Shown piece after piece: positions 26,216 through 34,243 of a stretch of DNA of 64,000 bases; within the stretch, counting starts at the first letter, position 1, and each line of letters starts with the position of its first letter. The notes beneath the pieces were generated by a model. The model saw only the letters and a program-made list of their open reading frames with translations, was not told the DNA's origin and did no database searches. The DNA comes from Scytonema tolypothrichoides VB-61278 (GTDB taxonomy: Bacteria; Cyanobacteriota; Cyanobacteriia; Cyanobacteriales; Nostocaceae): the NCBI RefSeq assembly GCF_000828085.3, contig NZ_JXCA02000023.1, forward strand, positions 154,128 to 218,127, read 5' to 3'. The position numbers and the translations under genes are program-made.

Positions 26216-26870
26216 GTACCCACCACTAAAACGGAGTACCGTTTATAGTGGAGGCTTCCAGTTTCGTTGGTCAGCGCCACGTTAGGGATTTCTATTGCTA
26301 GAAATTCGTTACCAAAAACGATGATGGTCTTACCTGTCCTCCGGAGGTTTGGAACTAGTCCCTTACTCCCGTACACCCGTGTGTACCCTGGCAGCAACCC
26401 GCCTTCCGCAGGTTGTTTAATTTGTGTTTTGAGGATAAGCATGGAGTGTGCATACGCGCCCCAGCGGCAAATCCTTTTCCCCCTTTCTCACGCTCTTAGA
26501 CGCGGGTTCGCGTCGTACCGCTACTGGAACCGTTTGTTATGAGCCGTGTGGGTGGGTCGCAACCAGATTTATGATAACATAAATGTACAGGCGTTGGACA
26601 GGCAAATGAAAAATAAATCATTGAATTTACGAATATCTGAGCGTCGGCTGAACAAGCTGCGAGAATACTCCGCCATCGAAGACAAAACGATGACTCGAAT
26701 ACTTGAAGACTTCATCGACTCGTTACCAATTCGGAAAGTGGGAATTCCTCATACAATTGATAATCTTGTTGATCAAGAACAACTTTGATTGCAGTTGTAA
26801 TCGTCATTCCCCGCCTTATATCCCCGCGCTAAGTGGAGTACCACTATAGCGGGGGACTTACGGCGACTAG
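26216..26870. mobile_element. IS200/IS605-like remnant without tnpB
   Basis: Two related hairpins bound the region. At 26223–26251 CCACTAAAACGG and CCGTTTATAGTGG flank AGTA. At 26822–26854 CCCCGCGCTAAGTGG and CCACTATAGCGGGG flank AGTA. Both share the GG-AGTA-CC tip. Between them lies a small ribbon-helix-helix gene but no transposase, so the element is defective or mobilised in trans. Its exact ends are not defined. Confidence 0.55.
26606..26788 (+). CDS. Ribbon-helix-helix (CopG-like) small protein
   Basis: 60 residues: MKNKSLNLRISERRLNKL forms a beta strand then helix, followed by a second helix with TMTRILEDFIDSL. This is the ribbon-helix-helix DNA-binding pattern. Such small genes accompany IS200/IS605-type elements in cyanobacteria and may control their expression. 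The Met at 26606 is chosen because the strand should begin within a few residues of the start. Confidence 0.6.
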   Translation: MKNKSLNLRISERRLNKLREYSAIEDKTMTRILEDFIDSLPIRKVGIPHTIDNLVDQEQL

Positions 26871-27722
26871 TTAAAGCAGCAAGTCTTGGACGTTTTTGCA
26901 GCACCCTAAAACGTATTTTCTCGGCGTGACTCCAACTAGACGTTTAAAGTGGCGAGTCAAGTGACTTTGATCTGTAAAGCCTGTATCAGCAGCGACTTGA
27001 GCAATTGACAATCCTTTGCTTAACATCGCCTTAGCACGAGCAACTCGAACCTGTACTAAATAAGCATGAGGAGGTAACCCAACCTCCTTACGGAACGCTC
27101 GCAGTAGACGCAATGGCTTGAGATTAGCTATGTATGCCAGTTGTTCCAGAGAAATACTGTCAGAGTAGTTTGCTCTCAAATAGTCTTGAATGCGTTGGAC
27201 AACTTGATGCTCTTGCTTGATGGGTGCAAGATAGGGGGGGCGATCGCCATACCTCGTCACCATTTGAGCAACAGTCCAAAGAAAACAAGATTCCCGTTCC
27301 AATACAGAGGTCGAATTTTCGAGTATTATATGAAGCTGACGCAATTGAGCTGCCAGTTGGCAGTCCTGAATCACCGGATTTGGAAAATAGGGAAGCTTTT
27401 GTTGTCCAATCAACTCAGCAGTCGCTTTTTGAACCAGCGTTACCTCTGGATACAACATCCGATAAGTCCAGCCAGCTGGAGTTCCAGCGTGTCCTGTGTG
27501 AACCTCTCCAGGATGAATAACGACAATGCTACCAGCAGGCGCTCTGTGAATGGCACCTTGGTATGTAAACTCTTCAATTCCTTGCTCTATCACACCAATG
27601 GCATAACCGTCATGGGTATGACGTGAGAAAGTATGGGTAACATATTTAGCACGTAACATTTCCAAGTTATTCAACGTTGGTTCGCGCCAAAACTTGGCTT
27701 GTTCTTTGGAGTTCGTGTTCAA
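26871..27722 (-). CDS. AraC-family transcriptional regulator
   Basis: 283 residues: an N-terminal cupin-type effector domain (about 30–110, with HTFSRHTHDGYAIGVIEQG and PGEVHTGHAG) and two C-terminal helix-turn-helix units (about 190–275, with LEQLAYIANLKPLRLLRAFRK and AQVAADTGFTDQSHLTRHFK). It probably activates azlCD downstream in response to a small amino acid-like ligand; this follows from the usual pairing of such genes. It diverges from the XRE–Clp_N–Uma2 gene, leaving about 300 bases of shared promoter region with no clear operator. Confidence 0.88.
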   Translation of the reverse strand: MNTNSKEQAKFWREPTLNNLEMLRAKYVTHTFSRHTHDGYAIGVIEQGIEEFTYQGAIHRAPAGSIVVIHPGEVHTGHAGTPAGWTYRMLYPEVTLVQKATAELIGQQKLPYFPNPVIQDCQLAAQLRQLHIILENSTSVLERESCFLWTVAQMVTRYGDRPPYLAPIKQEHQVVQRIQDYLRANYSDSISLEQLAYIANLKPLRLLRAFRKEVGLPPHAYLVQVRVARAKAMLSKGLSIAQVAADTGFTDQSHLTRHFKRLVGVTPRKYVLGCCKNVQDLLL

Positions 27723-28021
27723 GGTACAACTCCTATCGAATGATGGTATCTAAGTCACTAAGATTAGCAGCCCTACTTTATATCATCACCATAGAGTTGT
27801 CTTGTACATTTTTGCACGTTGAGCACGCATATTAGACTTTTGAGCAGTCAGTCAAAATTTCGTATTGTGCAAACCCTAGCCTGTCATTTCCTGAAAACGG
27901 TATGAAATAGAGCTTTGCAAGCATAAGTAAAGTGAACTTGACATCAAGACAAGTTAAGTTTACTATAGGATGCAGGCTAGGCAAAAACTATACAAATAAA
28001 CTAGTTTTTTTCAGCCAAGCA

Positions 28022-29170
28022 ATGCAAAATCGTTTACGTCTTCTTAGAACTCAACGCAATTGGTCACAGGCGGAATTAGCACAACGTTTAAACGTGAGTC
28101 GTCAAACCATCAACGCTATTGAAGTTGGTAAATACGACCCAAGTTTGCCCTTAGCTTTTAAAATTGCCCAGTTGTTTCGCTGTCCAATTCCATTCATCTT
28201 CTTACCAGAGCAAAGGTCTATGTTTGAAAGATTTACCGCGAAAGCATACCGTGCAATTGTACTTGCACAAGGTGAAGGTGAACGCTTAGGACATCAATTT
28301 GTAGGTACTGAACAAATTTTGATTGGATTAATTGCAGAAGGTAATGGTCTTGCTGCTAAGGTTCTCAAGTCTTTTGGTGTCACCTTGGAAGCAGCTCAAA
28401 TAGAAGTAGAAAAAATTATTGGTCGTGGTTCTGGAATTAAAGGCATAGAGTATCCCTTTACTCCCAAAGGTAAGCAAGTTTTGGACTTTGCTGTTGAAGA
28501 ATCTCAGAAGCTAGGTCACACACACATTGGTACAGAGCACCTTTTACTGGGTGTGCTGATGGTTACAGATGGGGTAGCAGTGAGGGTGTTGGAAAAGCTA
28601 GGCGTAAACCTTCAAAATCTCAGGCAAGAAGTGCTCAGAGAAATCACATCTGTTGGCATACCACAGGTAAATATTGATCCTAGTAGAGACTTTGGCAGTG
28701 AGGATGACTTAAGTAATTCCCCACCTGATTTTACCTCTGGTGAAATTAGCGCTCGATTTTGTGCATTTTTGTTTTCTTGGGTAGAACCGCGCAAGCTAGG
28801 ACATATCATTGGCTCTAAAGGCGGATTTCAATTACCCAATGGAGAGATAGCTGCGCCGCGTATCTCATTCTTTTCACGGGAACGCTTAAAGCGAGTACCG
28901 CGAACTTATCCCGAATTAGTACCTGATCTCGTTGTGGAGATTAAATCTGCCTTTGACCGACTTATATCTGTACAACAGACGATTCAAAGATTCTTAGATT
29001 TGGGAGTGAAAGTCGCGCTACTCATTGATCCAGATGCTCAAACTGTGGCTGTTCATCGCTTAAGCAATGGGGCGACAGTGCTAGGGAATGGTGAAAAGCT
29101 GACTATTTCAGAGTTGTTCCCTGAGTGGGAACTTGCAGTTTCTGAAATTTGGCCCCCTGTATTTGATTGA
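28022..29170 (+). CDS. XRE HTH – Clp_N – Uma2 endonuclease-like fusion
   Basis: 382 residues with three parts. Residues 1–60 are an XRE-type HTH ([36 protein letters not shown]). Residues 66–205 hold the two Clp N-terminal repeats ([19 protein letters not shown] and [16 protein letters not shown]). Residues 238–375 resemble Uma2/DUF820, a PD-(D/E)XK fold, with [12 protein letters not shown] and PDLVVEIKS. No AAA+ ATPase is present. This order is not one I know as standard. It may be a DNA-binding, substrate- or ligand-sensing nuclease. Start 28022 puts the HTH at the N-terminus. prmA follows after 13 bases. Confidence 0.75.
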   Translation: MQNRLRLLRTQRNWSQAELAQRLNVSRQTINAIEVGKYDPSLPLAFKIAQLFRCPIPFIFLPEQRSMFERFTAKAYRAIVLAQGEGERLGHQFVGTEQILIGLIAEGNGLAAKVLKSFGVTLEAAQIEVEKIIGRGSGIKGIEYPFTPKGKQVLDFAVEESQKLGHTHIGTEHLLLGVLMVTDGVAVRVLEKLGVNLQNLRQEVLREITSVGIPQVNIDPSRDFGSEDDLSNSPPDFTSGEISARFCAFLFSWVEPRKLGHIIGSKGGFQLPNGEIAAPRISFFSRERLKRVPRTYPELVPDLVVEIKSAFDRLISVQQTIQRFLDLGVKVALLIDPDAQTVAVHRLSNGATVLGNGEKLTISELFPEWELAVSEIWPPVFD

Positions 29171-29183
29171 GGAGAAAGAAAAT

Positions 29184-30149
29184 ATGCCGTGGATAGAGTT
29201 AAGCCTCGATACAACACATGAGGCTATTGATTGGGTCTGTACGCTGCTTGCAGAAACTATCGATATTGATGACATTAATATCGTAGAATATACAGAACCT
29301 AACCTACCCCACCCAGTTGATCAGCACCCTCAATGGACATTCACGATTTACTTATATCTACCACTAGATGCCCAGTCGAGAACACGTGTAGAAAAAATCG
29401 TTAATTTGCTCTCGCCCTTGCACCGTACTGGACTAACAACTGCGATACAGACGAGTGTGGTTGAGGAGAAACCCACAGACGCAAACAGACTCAACTCCAG
29501 AGTTCATCGGATTGGGAAACGCTTCGTTGTGCTGACTCCTGATGCACCATTACAATCCAAGACAGCAGACGAAATCACTTTGAGACTGAAGACAACTTTC
29601 TCTTTTGGCAGCGGTTTACATCCAGCAACCATTCTCAGCCTTCAACTGCTTGAGCAGTATATCATCCCCAGCATGAATGTCTTAGATTTGGGTTCAGGTT
29701 CAGGTATTCTGAGTGTGGCAATGGCGAAGCTTGGGGCAAACGTCTTAGCGCTAGACAATGATAGCATTGCTGTAGAAGCCACTCAGGACGCCGTACGTTG
29801 TAACGGGGTAGAACAGCAGGTAAAAGTGATGAAAGGAAGCTTGGGGTCTGGAAGTGAGATGGGGCATTGGATGGGTGCAGACATTATCGACAATGTGCCA
29901 AGCATCAAACCTACAAAAACTTTTGACCTTATCGTCGCGAATATTCTAGCACGAATGCATATTGCTCTTGCTGATGACTTCCAGCGTGCGCTGCGTCAAA
30001 CTGATGCACACGGGGGACTTCTGATTACAGCGGGTTTTACTGCTGATCATGAGGATAATGTTGACAAGGCTCTAACAAAAGCAGGATTTGAGATCGTTGA
30101 TTGTAAACGATTAGACGAGTGGGTTGCATTTGCTCACCGGCAAGTCTAG
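29184..30149 (+). CDS. prmA: Ribosomal protein L11 methyltransferase
   Basis: 321 residues from ATG 29184, which has AGGAGA upstream. The N-terminal substrate domain begins MPWIELSLDTTHEAIDWV; the SAM domain has TFSFGSGLHPATILSL, motif I VLDLGSGSGILSVA, acidic ALDNDS, and FDLIVANILA. PrmA trimethylates L11 of the large ribosomal subunit. Linkage to the upstream fusion gene looks like an operon, which is unusual company for prmA. A start at 29133 would overlap that gene. Confidence 0.9.
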   Translation: MPWIELSLDTTHEAIDWVCTLLAETIDIDDINIVEYTEPNLPHPVDQHPQWTFTIYLYLPLDAQSRTRVEKIVNLLSPLHRTGLTTAIQTSVVEEKPTDANRLNSRVHRIGKRFVVLTPDAPLQSKTADEITLRLKTTFSFGSGLHPATILSLQLLEQYIIPSMNVLDLGSGSGILSVAMAKLGANVLALDNDSIAVEATQDAVRCNGVEQQVKVMKGSLGSGSEMGHWMGADIIDNVPSIKPTKTFDLIVANILARMHIALADDFQRALRQTDAHGGLLITAGFTADHEDNVDKALTKAGFEIVDCKRLDEWVAFAHRQV

Positions 30150-30242
30150 CAACAAAACGAGTGATTGAAGCCCCACTATTTCAACGACCTCGTAAATCTG
30201 CGCCTTCTAAGTCACTCAAGCAAGTAGATAATACAAGGAAAG

Positions 30243-30264
30243 ACCCCGTCCTTAAGGACGGGGT
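30243..30264. terminator. Hairpin terminator between convergent genes
   Basis: ACCCCGTCC–TTAA–GGACGGGGT is a perfect 9-bp stem with a short T run on either side. It lies between convergent prmA and the 272-residue membrane protein and can end both transcripts. Similar hairpins also occur at IS200/IS605 ends, but no transposase is near. Confidence 0.75.
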
Positions 30265-30283
30265 TTAACCTCATAAGAATTAG

Positions 30284-31102
30284 TTATGGGTATATAGTGT
30301 CAGCAACGAACACAGGCTTGTTTCTGTAATCTGCTTCCAACTGTCGTCTCACCCTGTCATCCCAAGTTATGCCGTAGTCTCGTTCAATATCTGCAACGAC
30401 AAAAGGACGAACAACACCCACCATGCCTACTGTCTGATTTTTGTTAATCACCCGTTTTGGTGTTGCAACGAATAAAACCAGCAAATTGTCCGCGCCTAGG
30501 GAGTAGCTTTCATTGAGTGTGAACAAAACGGGACTTTGGATATTATCAACATTACCCATAACTGCAACCTTTGTACCATAGTACTTGCGAGGGTTTTGGG
30601 TAATTTGTCCCACTCTCGGCGCTAATAAAATTGACTTAGCAATAATCGCAGGTTTATTGATGTAGTCTTTATAAAATTCGTCCTGCAAATTGAGGTTATA
30701 ATCTCGCTCAATGTTTGGAATATTTAAGTTACGAACATCACCCGTCACTTGAACTCTTGTATCACTGTCAGTAGGTAAATCGAAAGCCAGACCCGAAGCG
30801 TTGACGACTACTACAGGCTCGCCGCCTAATAATCTTTGATCAGTTACCGTAAAGGAAGCTAAACCTACTTTTTTCATCGGTTGGCTTCTCACTGTCACGG
30901 TTTCACCGATAAAATTGTTCGTCTTTGTGCTAACATCATATGTATTAACAACTTGTGTAGGTGCGAGTGTATTACCGCCATAGCCTACTCTCACCAGCAC
31001 TGCAATCAATACTAGAGATACAATGACTCTTGCGTCCCAAAGCCTTTGCAGTAGATAATCTCTTTCACGACTGATTTTGCCCTTCATCTCTTGGTCATTC
31101 AT
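30284..31102 (-). CDS. Single-span membrane protein with duplicated extracytoplasmic domain
   Basis: 272 residues. One membrane span (about 26–42) follows a charged, helical N-terminus; the rest should lie outside the cytoplasm. Two copies of a domain of about 110 residues are visible, each with a barrel-like beta stretch and ending IERDYNLNLQDEFYKDYINK (first) or IERDYGITWDDRVRRQLEAD (second), then KP(A/V)…A. The beta parts (GETVTVRSQPMKKVG, YYGTKVAVMGNVDNI) look OB-like. I do not know the family; role in the periplasm unknown. Confidence 0.7.
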   Translation of the reverse strand: MNDQEMKGKISRERDYLLQRLWDARVIVSLVLIAVLVRVGYGGNTLAPTQVVNTYDVSTKTNNFIGETVTVRSQPMKKVGLASFTVTDQRLLGGEPVVVVNASGLAFDLPTDSDTRVQVTGDVRNLNIPNIERDYNLNLQDEFYKDYINKPAIIAKSILLAPRVGQITQNPRKYYGTKVAVMGNVDNIQSPVLFTLNESYSLGADNLLVLFVATPKRVINKNQTVGMVGVVRPFVVADIERDYGITWDDRVRRQLEADYRNKPVFVADTIYP

Positions 31103-31604
31103 AATTCAGACTTTCTTATTCTAAATTTATTTGTTGTCCAAAAATGCTAAGCTTATATTAATAGTCACATACCACACATATTTCCGAGAAAGCAATAAGT
31201 ATGAGACTTTCACGAAAAATTAAAATTCAGTTCTTCATTGAGTTATTAATCTGAAGAAAGAGAAATTTGTTTTTTGAACATATGCAAGTTTAATATTAGC
31301 GATGTCGTGTCATTTCCTCTTCCTGCTGAGGTAATATAGTTAATATCAAATAAGATTAATTGCCAATACTATAGATAGATTCTTATCTTCCTGTTGGCGA
31401 CAGGCTAAAGTCTATAGCTATCTTAGCTGCTGCAACTATGTGAGTCAGAGCTAACAAAGCTTTTTAGTGGTACATATGTACTGATTTGGGATGATGGGGA
31501 TAATTGAGCTATCGCCCAAAACGTCAAAAAAATCTAGCACGAACATATATTTTACAGGCTGCGCAATACTCTACGCGTATCGCGCAGAGCAAGAGACCTC
31601 GTCC
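31103..31604. other. Intergenic, 502 bases
   Basis: AT-rich upstream region of the membrane-protein gene on one side and of a possible small gene on the other. The paired GCGTATCGCGCAGAG and GCGTATCGCACAGAA copies (about 31575–31620) are a near direct repeat. No other structure stands out. Confidence 0.4.
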
Positions 31605-31697
31605 ATGCGTATCGCACAGAAAAAACCAGGTCGAAAGGGAATTTTGAAAGGGAACTATAAGAGTAAGCCAAAAGCAAAGACAAATAGCAGTGAGTAA
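31605..31697 (+). CDS. Possible small basic protein, 30 aa
   Basis: MRIAQKKPGRKGILKGNY then a Lys/Ser-rich end, with its TAA overlapping the start of a strong terminator stem. The close stop–terminator spacing supports a real transcript. The frame extends upstream to 31491 but that part looks non-coding. The ribosome-binding site is weak. A short regulatory RNA is the alternative. Confidence 0.35.
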   Translation: MRIAQKKPGRKGILKGNYKSKPKAKTNSSE

Positions 31698-31726
31698 GCC
31701 TGGAATTATAACCCAGGCTTTTTTTT
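31696..31726 (+). terminator. Rho-independent terminator
   Basis: AAGCCTGG and CCAGGCTT form an 8-bp stem around a 9-base loop, followed by a run of T residues. It points to a plus-strand transcript ending here, 140 bases before the protein kinase gene. Confidence 0.85.
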
Positions 31727-31862
31727 GAATTGTAGCGTGTCCAGAGGACATACCCTACGGGTTTGCTTAACGGTCATCAGTTGTAGTTTGGTGTATTTTG
31801 GTAAGTAAGAGACACTTGAATAAATTGTATTTGCATTTTACTCACCAAACCACAACGCACTA

Positions 31863-33101
31863 ATGCTACCAGAGCTTAACCCCGGAACTTCGATTAACGA
31901 TCGCTATCAGATTCAAAGACTTCTTGGACAGGGAGGCTTTGGAAGAACTTACTTAGCAGTTGACACGCAACGTTTCGGGGATTATTGCGTCCTCAAAGAA
32001 TTTGTCCCTGCAAACACAGCAGAACCCGTACTTCTCAAATCCCGTGAGTTATTCGAGCGCGAAGCGAAAACTTTATACCAACTCAATCATCCCCAGATTC
32101 CTAAGTTTCTGGCTTGGTTAACCGAGAAACAGCGGATATTTATAGTCGAGGAATATATTGAAGGTGATAGTTACTCTCGACTGTTGGGCGATCGCCTTTC
32201 GATACAAAAAAAGCCATTTTCCGAGGCAGAAGTTATTCAGTGGTTATTAGAACTGTTGCCAGTTTTAGAGTATATCCACAAACACAATATCATTCATCGG
32301 GATATTTCACCAGACAATGTGATGCTTTCCCGTAAACTTTCTAAACCTGTACTAATTGACTTTGGAGTGGTAAAGCAAAAAGTCACTCAAATTCTGGCAG
32401 GTGATTCTTCAAATTCTTCGCACTCTGTTGCTGGTTCAGTAGTCGGAAAAATGGGATATTCTCCACCAGAACAGATTCGTATGGGACGCTCTTACCCCTG
32501 TAGCGACCTTTATGCACTGAGTGTTTCTGCTCTTGTTCTTCTGACTGGAAAAATGCCACGTTTGCTGATTGATCAGTCTTTTCAGTGGCAATGGAAATCT
32601 TATGCTCAAGTTAGTGATTTTCTCTCTCAGATATTAGAAAAAATGCTGGCTGAAAGACCAGCAGATCGTTATCAATCAGCCAGAGAAGTTTTGAATCTGC
32701 TTCAGTCACAAAGTTCATCTGGCGGTATTAATGTGATATCATCACATCAAAACGTACGAATTCATCCTGAACCTGTTAATCAGGTTGGATTACCAGAAAC
32801 TAAACTACCTAAAGAAACTAAAGAGTCTTCTCAAAAATCACAAAAACCGGTTCAAAACACTGAAAAAGCAAACGAATTGCCAGCCGAAAATACGACTAGC
32901 ATCAAGCCAGAGTTTGTGGAGTATTGTCGGCGAGAACTGACTAGTTTTGTCGGTCCTTTCGCCAGTTTTGTTCTTGAAGACACTTTGGATAAAAATCCAC
33001 AAATAACACCAGAGCAATTGGTAGAAGTTTTAGTAGAAAAAATTCCTGATCAGCGAAGAGGGCAAGAATTTAAAAAGCGCCTTAACCTGCCTCGCGATTA
33101 A
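31863..33101 (+). CDS. Serine/threonine protein kinase
   Basis: 412 residues. The kinase domain (about 15–275) has the Gly loop LGQGGFGRTYL, Lys45 in VLKEF, catalytic HRDISPDN (D147), DFGVVK, and an activation segment with GYSPPEQ. A Ser/Lys-rich linker follows (about 285–345), then a conserved helical C-terminal segment (350–412: EFVEYCRRELTSFVGPFASF). No membrane span, so it is soluble, as many cyanobacterial Spk kinases are. The target is unknown. It lies just upstream of the CRISPR relic on the same strand. Confidence 0.92.
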   Translation: MLPELNPGTSINDRYQIQRLLGQGGFGRTYLAVDTQRFGDYCVLKEFVPANTAEPVLLKSRELFEREAKTLYQLNHPQIPKFLAWLTEKQRIFIVEEYIEGDSYSRLLGDRLSIQKKPFSEAEVIQWLLELLPVLEYIHKHNIIHRDISPDNVMLSRKLSKPVLIDFGVVKQKVTQILAGDSSNSSHSVAGSVVGKMGYSPPEQIRMGRSYPCSDLYALSVSALVLLTGKMPRLLIDQSFQWQWKSYAQVSDFLSQILEKMLAERPADRYQSAREVLNLLQSQSSSGGINVISSHQNVRIHPEPVNQVGLPETKLPKETKESSQKSQKPVQNTEKANELPAENTTSIKPEFVEYCRRELTSFVGPFASFVLEDTLDKNPQITPEQLVEVLVEKIPDQRRGQEFKKRLNLPRD

Positions 33102-33187
33102 ACAAATTATATCAAGTTCGCTTAATCGCTTATAAATCGCACATTCAGCCCACCCGCCTTTGTCATCGAGTATTAGGTGCAGTTTTA

Positions 33188-33290
33188 GCTTTGTGTCCCC
33201 TTGCGGGGAAGTATTGAAAACTGACTCAACGATTCGCAATACACGAGAGAGCGAGTTTCAATCCCCTTGCGAGGAAGTTACTAAATTGTG
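33188..33290. CRISPR. Degenerate two-repeat CRISPR relic
   Basis: Two copies of CCCCTTGCG(G/A)GGAAGT begin at 33197 and 33263, spaced 66 bases, the usual repeat-plus-spacer length. The first copy keeps a right half ending ATTGAAAAC; the second keeps a left half starting GTTTCAAT. Together they suggest a repeat of the GTTTCAAT…ATTGAAAC type, common in cyanobacteria. Only one decayed spacer remains. The rest of the gap 33102–33591 shows nothing else. Confidence 0.5.
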
Positions 33291-33591
33291 GTTTAACCTC
33301 GTAGTCTACTGTTTCCACTTTAAGTTTATCTTGTTAAGAATCAATATACAACTTTTAGCTAAAAGTATTGTAAATATAGCTGATTAGTGTACTTGTTAAA
33401 TACCGAGATTAATCTCTAGACATAGTATATAAACTTACGGAAAATTACGGACAAACCAGAATTGGTCTATTACAATCTAAAGTAATGTTCAAAGGAAAAA
33501 TACATGGAAATCCCAGATGGATAAAACCAGTAAACTGACGCAACTATTCAGCATACATGAGACTAGCGATTTTTATACATAAGGAAAGCAA

Positions 33592-34008
33592 ATGACAATC
33601 TATGACTACGGAAACACTCCAGGAAGACACTCAACAAGCTTCAATTCCTGGGTAGCGTTGGATTGCAAGAATGGGAACAAGGCTTTGTTCCAAGCGGACG
33701 GACAGTCATTCAAGTGGTTAACTATACCAGGAATCCCGCAAGCAACGCAGACTAAAAGCATAGAGTTTATTATCTTGCCTGTAGCATCGGTACAAGTGCT
33801 ACCTCAAAATCAGGAATCCCTCACCTCAAACCAGGATTCCTCAATGAATAAGATTTATGCTGTGAACTCAGTTGCAAAATCAACCGAGAATGTTTTGACA
33901 CGCTTAATTGAAGTTTTATCCAAGAATCTAGAGTTAAATCTAGATTTTGCTCTTGTTTGCAAACGTATTGGCTTGGAGTGGAAATGCAAAGCAGAGTTAA
34001 AGTTATGA
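33592..34008 (+). CDS. Hypothetical protein, 138 aa, upstream of cas10
   Basis: Not recognised. The N-terminal half (MTIYDYGNTPGRHSTSFNSW) is beta-rich and polar; a Gln/Ser-rich linker (about 75–88) leads to a helical C-terminal part with VLTRLIEVLSKNLELNL. AGGAAAG precedes the ATG. It is 235 bases upstream of cas10 on the same strand; a role in the CRISPR system is possible by position only. Confidence 0.5.
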   Translation: MTIYDYGNTPGRHSTSFNSWVALDCKNGNKALFQADGQSFKWLTIPGIPQATQTKSIEFIILPVASVQVLPQNQESLTSNQDSSMNKIYAVNSVAKSTENVLTRLIEVLSKNLELNLDFALVCKRIGLEWKCKAELKL

Positions 34009-34107
34009 CAGACTCTCAGGAGAGGGTTTTGATTTAGTTGAAGTCAAAATTTGTGAAAAATTATCTGACTCAAACTAAAGCCGAATAACACTCTACCAGA
34101 TTTCCTG

Positions 34108-34133
34108 CTGGTGGAAAACGCCTATTCCACCAG
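34108..34133. other. Hairpin upstream of cas10
   Basis: CTGGTGGAA and TTCCACCAG form a perfect 9-bp stem with an 8-base loop, about 110 bases before the first cas gene. No T run follows, so it is not a standard terminator. It could shape the leader RNA or be a short repeat. Confidence 0.35.
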
Positions 34134-34243
34134 TATGACATAATAGCAGTCGATAAAAAGCTACTTGGAATTATGAGTGTACTGACTGAGTACTATATCT
34201 GGACTGAAGTGGACTGCAAATTATTGAAAGTTTGAAATAGTAT

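Noticed and set aside
31491-31604. N-terminal extension of the small basic frame
   Set aside because: Sequence character changes at the internal Met and the upstream part has a direct repeat; unlikely to be coding.
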